Part shown: positions 6,872 through 11,834 of the stretch, piece after piece
How positions within the stretch are numbered: the stretch's first letter is position 1
How the letters are laid out: every line of letters starts with the position of its first letter
Source of the DNA: an uncultured Bacteroides sp.
Lineage (GTDB): Bacteria; Bacteroidota; Bacteroidia; Bacteroidales; UBA11471
Length of the DNA stretch: 11,834 nucleotides
Assembly: GCA_905210875.1 (NCBI GenBank)
Contig: CAJLYN010000049.1
Location: 1-11,834, forward strand
Direction: 5' to 3'
Notes under the pieces: generated by a model
What the model was told of the DNA's origin: nothing
Database searches by the model: none
Seen by the model: the letters and a program-made list of their open reading frames with translations, nothing else
Translations under genes and position numbers: made by a program

Positions 6872-7720
6872 TTATTCTTCGTCTTCGTTTCCTTCGTTCA
6901 TTACTTTTGCAGCAACATTGGCGTTGAGGGCCTCGTCGTCTTCGGCTTTGTTGCGTTTGATGCGGGTCTTACGCTCTTTTTTGGCCGGTGCTTCGCCCTG
7001 TGCTTCGGCTGCTTCGGCATCTACTTTTTCGATTTTGCGTTCTTCAAGACCTTCGGCTATGGCACCACATACGGCGTTGAGTACGACCTCAATCGATTTG
7101 GTGGCATCGTCGTTGGCAGGAATTACGAAATCGATGTTCGTCGGGTCGGAGTTGGTATCGACCATGGCGAATACGGGGATACCGAGACGGTTGGCTTCAC
7201 GCACGGCAATGTGCTCTTTCATTACGTCAACAACGAAGAGGGCCGACGGCAGACGGGTCAGATCGGCGATGCTGCCCAAGGTCTTTTCGAGTTTGGCACG
7301 TTGACGGGTTACTTGCAGTTTCTCACGTTTGGAGAGGTTGTCGAAAGTTCCGTCTTTGATCATTTTATCGATCGATGCCATTTTCTTCACCGCCTTGCGA
7401 ATGGTGGGGAAGTTGGTGAGCATACCGCCTGGCCAACGCTCGATAACGTAGGGCATACCTACTTCGGTAGCTTTGGCGGCGAGTACCTCTTTGGCCTGTT
7501 TTTTGGTGGCTACAAAGAGAATTTTCTTGCCCGATTTGGCGATTTGTTTCAAAGCAGCAGCTGCTTCGTCGATTTTGGCGACCGTCTTGTAGAGGTCGAT
7601 GATGTGGATACCGTTGCGCTCCATGAAGATGTAAGGAGCCATAGCCGGGTTCCATTTTCTTTTCAGGTGGCCAAAGTGTACGCCGGCTTCTAATAATTGG
7701 TCAAATGTTGTAATTGCCAT
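6872..7720 (-). CDS. rpsB: 30S ribosomal protein S2
   Basis: S2 is a late-assembling 30S protein at the head-body junction that helps bind S1. The 282-residue product shows GVHFGHLKRKWNPAM (13-27), ERWPGGMLTNFPTI (94-107) and REANRLGIPVFAMVDTNSDP (174-193), all family hallmarks. The core ends near residue 229. The remaining 50 or so residues form a charged tail (lysine/arginine-rich, then acidic) that makes it longer than the 241-residue E. coli protein; such tails are common in Bacteroidetes S2. The ATG at 7720-7718 (MAITTFDQLLEAGVHFGH) is the standard start. It sits 162 nt after rpsI with no terminator evident, and tsf follows. The long leader can fold into a branched structure, listed separately. 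Confidence 0.97.
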   Translation of the reverse strand: MAITTFDQLLEAGVHFGHLKRKWNPAMAPYIFMERNGIHIIDLYKTVAKIDEAAAALKQIAKSGKKILFVATKKQAKEVLAAKATEVGMPYVIERWPGGMLTNFPTIRKAVKKMASIDKMIKDGTFDNLSKREKLQVTRQRAKLEKTLGSIADLTRLPSALFVVDVMKEHIAVREANRLGIPVFAMVDTNSDPTNIDFVIPANDDATKSIEVVLNAVCGAIAEGLEERKIEKVDAEAAEAQGEAPAKKERKTRIKRNKAEDDEALNANVAAKVMNEGNEDEE

Positions 7721-7762
7721 TTTGTTTTGTTGTTTGCTTGTTTACTTTCTACGAAATCAATC

Positions 7763-7830
7763 TTCGGGTAGTCGCAACCGGCGTAGCCGTCTTGTGTGCG
7801 TAGCACGCCTCTGTGCTGTCGAATCCCGAA
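7763..7830 (-). ncRNA. Candidate structured leader RNA of rpsB
   Basis: In the 162-nt gap between rpsI and rpsB, the minus-strand RNA can form a closed multibranch fold. An outer helix pairs TTCGGG (7763-7768) with CCCGAA (7825-7830), and an inner TCG/CGA helix pairs 7772-7774 with 7820-7822. Two hairpins sit inside: CGGC-GTA-GCCG (7779-7789) and AGCAC/GTGCT (7802-7806 with 7813-7817). It ends about 43 nt before the rpsB ATG. Ribosomal-protein operons are often controlled by such leaders, and S2 is known to repress its own operon in E. coli. The fold was found by eye and has no covariation support. Confidence 0.4.
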
Positions 7831-7882
7831 AATTTGGATACTAAACGTTGCATACTTGCCGAGGAATAGCTCGCAAATACCA

Positions 7883-8269
7883 TTAACGTTTGCTGAACTG
7901 GAATCTCTTTCTTGCTTTGGGACGTCCCGGTTTCTTACGTTCAACAGCACGCGGGTCGCGAGTCATGAAGCCTTCGGCTTTGAGAGCGGGCTTGTCCTCG
8001 GGATTGATTTTCACCAGAGCGCGGGCGATAGCCAGACGAAGAGCTTCGGCTTGGCCTTTGAATCCGCCGCCATCGATGTTCACCTTGATATCATATTTCT
8101 CGGCGACACCCAGTTTGGTGAGGGGTTGTTTGACGATGTACTGCAGAATGCTCGAAGGGAAATATGCAGCAAGTTCTTTGTTGTTGATGGTAATGACACC
8201 GGTTCCCTCGTTAACGAACACGCGGGCAACAGCGGCTTTACGTCTTCCTATTGCATTAACTATTTCCAT
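7883..8269 (-). CDS. rpsI: 30S ribosomal protein S9
   Basis: S9 is a 30S head protein whose C-terminal tail reaches into the P site and touches the tRNA anticodon loop. The 128-residue product has the start NAIGRRKAAVARVFV (5-19), the signature GGGFKGQAEALRLAIARAL (67-85) and TRDPR (103-107). It ends in the invariant basic tail KARKRFQFSKR, so it is complete. The ATG at 8269-8267 lies 5 nt after the rplM stop, the conserved rplM-rpsI pairing. Translation is probably coupled to rplM given the tight spacing. Confidence 0.98.
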   Translation of the reverse strand: MEIVNAIGRRKAAVARVFVNEGTGVITINNKELAAYFPSSILQYIVKQPLTKLGVAEKYDIKVNIDGGGFKGQAEALRLAIARALVKINPEDKPALKAEGFMTRDPRAVERKKPGRPKARKRFQFSKR

Positions 8270-8274
8270 ACGGC

Positions 8275-8730
8275 TTATTTAAGGGTGTTAATATCTATAA
8301 CTTTGGGTTGTTGGGCTTCGTGCGGGTGCTCGCTACCGGCATAGATATAGAGGTTGCGCAGCAACTGGTCGCCCAGACGGTTTTTGGGAAGCATACCTTT
8401 TACTACCTTGTGGAAGAGGTATTTGGGACCTTTCTTCATGAGGTCGGCCGGTGTATGCAGGTGTTGGCCGCCGGGATAACCAGTGAAACGAATGTATATA
8501 CGGTCATTCCATTTTTTGCCGGTAAGTTCCACTTTGTCGGCATTGATGATGATGACATTGTCGCCACAGTCTACGTGAGGAGTGTAGCTGGGTTTGTATT
8601 TTCCTCTCAGGAGTTTGGCTACCTTGGCAGCGATGCGACCCAGAGATTGGCCGGTGGCATCTACCACAACCCACTCTTTTTGGGCGGTTGCCTTGTTCAC
8701 CGAAATGGTTTTGTAACTTAACGTATCCAC
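8275..8730 (-). CDS. rplM: 50S ribosomal protein L13
   Basis: L13 is an early-assembling 50S protein that binds 23S rRNA. The 151-residue product carries WVVVDATGQSLGRIAAKVAKLLRGK (20-44), TGKKWNDRIYIRFTGYPGG (70-88) and the family signature around MLPKNRLGDQLLRNLYIYAGSEHPH (113-137, split here across the conserved loop and helix). Length is typical. The ATG at 8730-8728 (MDTLSYKTISVNK) is the first in frame and fits Bacteroidetes homologues. It is the first gene of an operon with rpsI, and probably rpsB and tsf, transcribed from the promoter at 8844-8873. The leader of about 107 nt is long enough to hold a control element. Confidence 0.97.
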   Translation of the reverse strand: MDTLSYKTISVNKATAQKEWVVVDATGQSLGRIAAKVAKLLRGKYKPSYTPHVDCGDNVIIINADKVELTGKKWNDRIYIRFTGYPGGQHLHTPADLMKKGPKYLFHKVVKGMLPKNRLGDQLLRNLYIYAGSEHPHEAQQPKVIDINTLK

Positions 8731-8762
8731 TTTGTTAATTCTTTAATTGTTAATTACTTATT

Positions 8763-8814
8763 GACGCACTTATCGGCAACATCCAGGCCAAAGGACGGCT
8801 GCCGTTGTTACGTC
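8763..8814 (-). promoter_or_regulatory. Candidate hairpin in the rplM leader
   Basis: Within the leader, GACG (8763-8766) can pair with CGTC (8811-8814), CGGCA (8774-8778) with TGCCG (8800-8804), and TCC (8782-8784) with GGA (8793-8795), nested around a G/C-rich apical loop. In E. coli, L13 represses its own rplM-rpsI mRNA, so a fold here could be a protein-binding control element. The internal loops are large and the fold is by eye only. Confidence 0.35.
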
Positions 8815-8843
8815 GGGTTGCTTTTGTGGTAATAATCGGACTG

Positions 8844-8873
8844 CAAAGGTACGCTTTTTATCTGTAATACAAA
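8844..8873 (-). promoter_or_regulatory. Promoter of the rplM-rpsI-rpsB-tsf operon
   Basis: On the minus strand, TTTG (8873-8870), an 18-nt spacer and TACCTTTG (8851-8844) match the Bacteroidetes -33/-7 consensus. Transcription would begin near 8837, giving a leader of about 107 nt before rplM. The -7 context GTACCTTTGCAG is identical to that of the DUF177-rpmF-fabH promoter. Confidence 0.85.
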
Positions 8874-9007
8874 ACTTTTCCTGAAAATTTTTCATTCCCG
8901 TTTTCTTGCCTTTTCACGGGTAGTTTCTGTCTGAAAAATATCCCGGGAATATTTTTTTTGTTGTTTACTCCATCTGTTGTTGCTCTTGCGGCGCATGGGT
9001 GGTTTCT
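8874..9007. other. Divergent intergenic region, AT-rich, no gene
   Basis: This is the middle of the 330-nt gap between the divergent rplM and GH106 genes. It holds no plausible coding frame. I see two weak symmetric elements: CCCGT/ACGGG (8897-8901 with 8916-8920), and an 8-bp A/T stem (8934-8941 with 8949-8956) around CCCGGGA, followed on the plus strand by T8 (8952-8959). The second has the shape of a weak plus-strand terminator but follows no plus-strand gene; it may be a binding site or simply AT-rich sequence. Confidence 0.4.
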
Positions 9008-9038
9008 TTTGGACTAACGTCTTTTTGTATTATTTTCG
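9008..9038 (+). promoter_or_regulatory. Probable promoter of the GH106 gene
   Basis: TTTG (9008-9011), a 19-nt spacer and TATTTTCG (9031-9038) match the Bacteroidetes promoter pattern with one mismatch in the -7 box. Transcription would start near 9045, leaving a leader of about 15 nt before the ATG at 9061. Confidence 0.55.
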
Positions 9039-9060
9039 CAGAAGATTTTTGTGATATACC

Positions 9061-11834
9061 ATGAAATATTTTGTTGCCTGTTCATTATTGTTGGTTTTTT
9101 GTTCTTGTGCACCTGATAGAAACAGTCATTCTGCGACGCTCGACGAGGTGGCTGCCGTTTTTACGACCCCTCCCGACTCGACCCGTACCAAGGTGTGGTG
9201 GTTTCATGGCGAAACCGAGACTACCCGTGTGGGGATTACGGCCGACCTGGAAGCCTATCGCCGCGCCGGTGTCGGAGGCGTGGTCTATTACGATCAGGTG
9301 CATAACAAGAAAACGCCCCGGGCTCTTGATGCCTTCTCGCCCGAGTGGTGGGAGATGCTGATTTTCTCGGCCCGGGAGGCCGAGCGGCTGGGGCTCACCT
9401 TTGAATGTCATGTCTCCAACGGCTATGTGGCCGGCGGTCCCTGGATTACACCCGAGATGGGTATGCAGCGGGTTGCTGCGGTCGATACCGTGCTTGCCGG
9501 GAGGCGGTCGGTAGAGGTGAAGTTGCCGCGACCCTCGTCGTCTTATTATAAAGATATAGCAGTCTTGGCTTTTCCGGCATCGTCGGCGGGGAGTGAAGAC
9601 AGTCGTTCGCTTCGCCCCCGCGTGTCGTCCAATCTGCCGACGCTACCCGTCGAATCGCTGTTCCGTCCCGGAGTGAAGTTGACCTCGATACCCGTACCCG
9701 AAAAAGGAACGTCGGTCTATGTGTATCTCGATTTTGGCCGGGAGTTTACCGCCCGCAGTCTCACTTACCAGGTAGCTCCTCGCGGAAAGGCTACCACCAG
9801 TGCGACCAATGTGCCCGGCCCACCGGCCGACACGTTTGTCGGCACCGGCTACCAGGTGCTGCCTCCGCTGGGACAGCTTGAAGTCTCTGACGACGGGCAC
9901 CATTATCGGTCCGTGTGCGACCTCTTGCCGGTGTATCGGGCTCACTCGTCGTGGAAGCAGAAGACGGTCTCTTTTCCGGCGGTTACGGGGCGCTATTTCC
10001 GCCTGACCCTGCACGACTGGACGACACCCGACAAGCCGCGCCTGGCCATGCAGTTGGGCGACGTTTGTCTCTCGTCGAAGGCCGCAGTCGACTGTTGGGA
10101 AGAGAAGTCGGGGCTCTATGCCGAGTATATCGAAGCCGGTGCGACACCTCATTATTCACGGTCGGAGGTTGTCGACACCGCATCGGTCATCGACCTTACC
10201 GCCTTGCTCGACGACGATGGCATGTTGCGCTGGCAGGCGCCCGAAGGGCTTTGGACGGTGCTGCGTGTAACGCACGTACCTACGGGGAGCAAGACCAAGC
10301 ACGGACGTCCCAATCTGCTGGGATTGGAGTGCGACAAGATGTCGGTCGAGGCAGCTGAGTGTCAGTGGCGGCACTATTTCGGCGCAATCGCCGACACCCT
10401 CACCCGACACGGTATCGCTTTGCAGGGCATGGCGATGGACAGCCACGAGGCCGGTTCGCAGAACTGGACCCCCGGTTTCGACCGCGAATTTCGGGTCCGA
10501 CGCGGTTATGACCTGAAAAAGTATTTGCCGGTGATGGCCGGTTATGTCGTGGGTTCGTCGCAGGAGTCGGAGGCATTTCTGTACGACGTGCGGCGTACCA
10601 TTGCCGACCTCATAGCCGATAATTATTATGCTACATTCGACCGGTTGTGCCGGGAGCGGGGCCTCGATTTTACCGCGCAGGCCACCGGGAATGCGCTTTG
10701 CATCGTGGCTGACCCCATACAGGCCAAAGGTCGGGTGGCCAAGCCTCAGGGCGAATTTTGGGCCATTCACCCCGATGGCAATTACGACATCAAGGAGTGT
10801 TCCTCGGCCGCCCATCTTTATGCAAAACCGATAGCCTCGGGCGAGGCGTTTACCGATGCCAAGTTTGCCCACTCGCCGGCCTATCTCAAATCGCTGGCCG
10901 ACTATGCCTACTGTTTCGGCATCAACGAGTTTGTTGTCTGTGCGTCGGCCTACCAGCCGTGGCTCGGCAGCGTGCCGGGCAATACGGGAGGTGGCCGTCA
11001 TTACTGTCTCAACCGCAACAATACCTTCTGGCCATACAGCCGCCCGTTCTGGGATTATCAGGCTCGCTGCGCCTATCTCATGCGGCAGGGGCGGCCGGTG
11101 GTCGACCTGGCGGTCTATCTGGGGGAGAATGCTCCCGTGAAGATTCTCACCTACCGGTTGCCCGAGATTCCTTCCGGATATGATTTCGACGCTTTTACAT
11201 CCGATGCCCTGTTTCGCCGTATGGAGGCCCGCGACGGACGAGTGATCCTGCCCGACGGCATGAGTTATCGCATGGTCATTTTGCCTCGTAACGGTGAGCT
11301 GACGCTGGCAGCCTTGAAGAAGATTGCCTCCTTTGTCGAGGCCGGTGTCCCGGTGTACGGGCCGCGGCCTACGGGTTCGCCCTCTCATGTCGACCTGACT
11401 TGCGACGAGGAGTACCGCCGGTGGGTGGCCGCTCTTTGGGGAGAGACCCCTGTATCGCAGGGCCGCCGTTCCTATGGACGGGGTACGGTGTATTGGGGAA
11501 TGTCTTTGCACGAAGCGGTGGCCGAGGCGGGCCTTACGCCCGACCTGGCCCTGATGCATGGCGATGTAAAGAGGGGAAAACTCTATTTCGCACACCGTCG
11601 GCTGGACGATGCCGATATCTATTTTCTCGACAATCACACCCAACGGCCATTGTCCGATACGATGATATTCCGTTCGGCCTATCGACAGGCTCAGTTGTGG
11701 AATCCGGTCGATGGCCGTCGCTATGCCGTGCCGGCGTTGCCCATGAACGATGGTACCGTGGCATTGCCTCTTGAATTGGCTCCGCGAGAGGCCTGTTTTG
11801 TGGTACTTGCCGACGCGCCCTCCGATACGTTGCC
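9061..11834 (+). CDS. GH106-type alpha-L-rhamnosidase lipoprotein (partial, 3' end cut)
   Basis: The frame is open for 924 codons from the ATG at 9061 and runs off the right edge. The N terminus (MKYFVACSLLLVFCSCAPD) is a lipoprotein signal peptide with Cys16 as the probable lipidated residue, so the enzyme is likely tethered in the envelope. GH106 hallmarks follow: VWWFHGET (45-52) with GITADLEAYRRAGVGGV (58-74), GGPWITPEMGMQ (125-136), GLECDKMS (421-428), and DSHEAGSQNWTPGF (460-473). SGEAFTDAKFAHSP (593-606) comes next. Glu463 and Glu595 are the expected catalytic acid and base by position; from memory, the characterised BT0986 enzyme uses glutamates at nearly the same numbers. GH106 enzymes remove terminal alpha-L-rhamnose from plant glycans such as pectin rhamnogalacturonan. 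Full members are roughly 1000 residues or more, so the C-terminal beta-sandwich is incomplete here. GC is visibly higher than in the neighbouring genes. Confidence 0.9.
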   Translation, partial: MKYFVACSLLLVFCSCAPDRNSHSATLDEVAAVFTTPPDSTRTKVWWFHGETETTRVGITADLEAYRRAGVGGVVYYDQVHNKKTPRALDAFSPEWWEMLIFSAREAERLGLTFECHVSNGYVAGGPWITPEMGMQRVAAVDTVLAGRRSVEVKLPRPSSSYYKDIAVLAFPASSAGSEDSRSLRPRVSSNLPTLPVESLFRPGVKLTSIPVPEKGTSVYVYLDFGREFTARSLTYQVAPRGKATTSATNVPGPPADTFVGTGYQVLPPLGQLEVSDDGHHYRSVCDLLPVYRAHSSWKQKTVSFPAVTGRYFRLTLHDWTTPDKPRLAMQLGDVCLSSKAAVDCWEEKSGLYAEYIEAGATPHYSRSEVVDTASVIDLTALLDDDGMLRWQAPEGLWTVLRVTHVPTGSKTKHGRPNLLGLECDKMSVEAAECQWRHYFGAIADTLTRHGIALQGMAMDSHEAGSQNWTPGFDREFRVRRGYDLKKYLPVMAGYVVGSSQESEAFLYDVRRTIADLIADNYYATFDRLCRERGLDFTAQATGNALCIVADPIQAKGRVAKPQGEFWAIHPDGNYDIKECSSAAHLYAKPIASGEAFTDAKFAHSPAYLKSLADYAYCFGINEFVVCASAYQPWLGSVPGNTGGGRHYCLNRNNTFWPYSRPFWDYQARCAYLMRQGRPVVDLAVYLGENAPVKILTYRLPEIPSGYDFDAFTSDALFRRMEARDGRVILPDGMSYRMVILPRNGELTLAALKKIASFVEAGVPVYGPRPTGSPSHVDLTCDEEYRRWVAALWGETPVSQGRRSYGRGTVYWGMSLHEAVAEAGLTPDLALMHGDVKRGKLYFAHRRLDDADIYFLDNHTQRPLSDTMIFRSAYRQAQLWNPVDGRRYAVPALPMNDGTVALPLELAPREACFVVLADAPSDTL

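Noticed and set aside
7763..7830. Possible tRNA or tRNA remnant, because TCGAATCCCG on the plus strand recalls a T-arm
   Set aside because: There is no matching T-stem, no 7-bp acceptor stem of the right geometry and no anticodon arm, and the span is too short. A leader fold on the minus strand explains the pairing better.
8934..8959. Terminator in the divergent gap
   Set aside because: The stem is only A/T pairs, the CCCGGG core cannot close a loop, and no plus-strand gene ends upstream. Kept only as a note in the intergenic entry.
1..11834. CRISPR arrays, insertion sequences, integrases, toxin-antitoxin or defence genes
   Set aside because: No regularly spaced repeats, transposase or integrase motifs, or small paired genes were seen. 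The window is mostly conserved core genome, so no new multi-gene system is claimed.

Overview
The window is a stretch of Bacteroidota (Bacteroidales) chromosome. The protein families look like those of gut Bacteroidales. Promoters match the Bacteroidetes -33/-7 type (TTTG, about 19-21 nt, TAnnTTTG), and Shine-Dalgarno sequences are weak or absent. The short (274-residue) EF-Ts and moderately high GC would suit a Barnesiella-like lineage, but that placement is only a guess from the sequence.

Layout. Almost everything from 1 to 8730 is core genome on the minus strand. In transcription order (right to left) the blocks are: rplM-rpsI-rpsB-tsf (L13, S9, S2, EF-Ts), behind a clear promoter and a long leader; a lone membrane sensor histidine kinase; a DUF177/YceD-like gene, rpmF (L32) and fabH, with their own promoter; the GTPase pair era-der, both used in ribosome assembly; and, at the left edge, the first 22 codons of an NhaD-type Na+/H+ antiporter. 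Strong hairpins separate several blocks: after tsf, between rpsB and tsf, in front of fabH, between fabH and era, and after der.

From 9061 to the right edge an uninterrupted plus-strand frame of 924 codons encodes a GH106-type alpha-L-rhamnosidase lipoprotein, cut by the window end. It diverges from the ribosomal operon and is the only accessory gene seen; it may be the first gene of a polysaccharide-utilisation region lying beyond the window.

The minus-strand genes together serve translation and growth: ribosomal proteins, an elongation factor, two ribosome-assembly GTPases and the first condensing enzyme of fatty acid synthesis. I do not see a new multi-gene system here. The points most worth a second look are RNA-level: a branched 68-nt fold in the rpsB leader, a hairpin in the rplM leader, and a 16-bp perfect inverted repeat just ahead of fabH. 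At the protein level, the first GTPase domain of Der has NKVE where NKxD is expected, and a histidine kinase has no visible response regulator.
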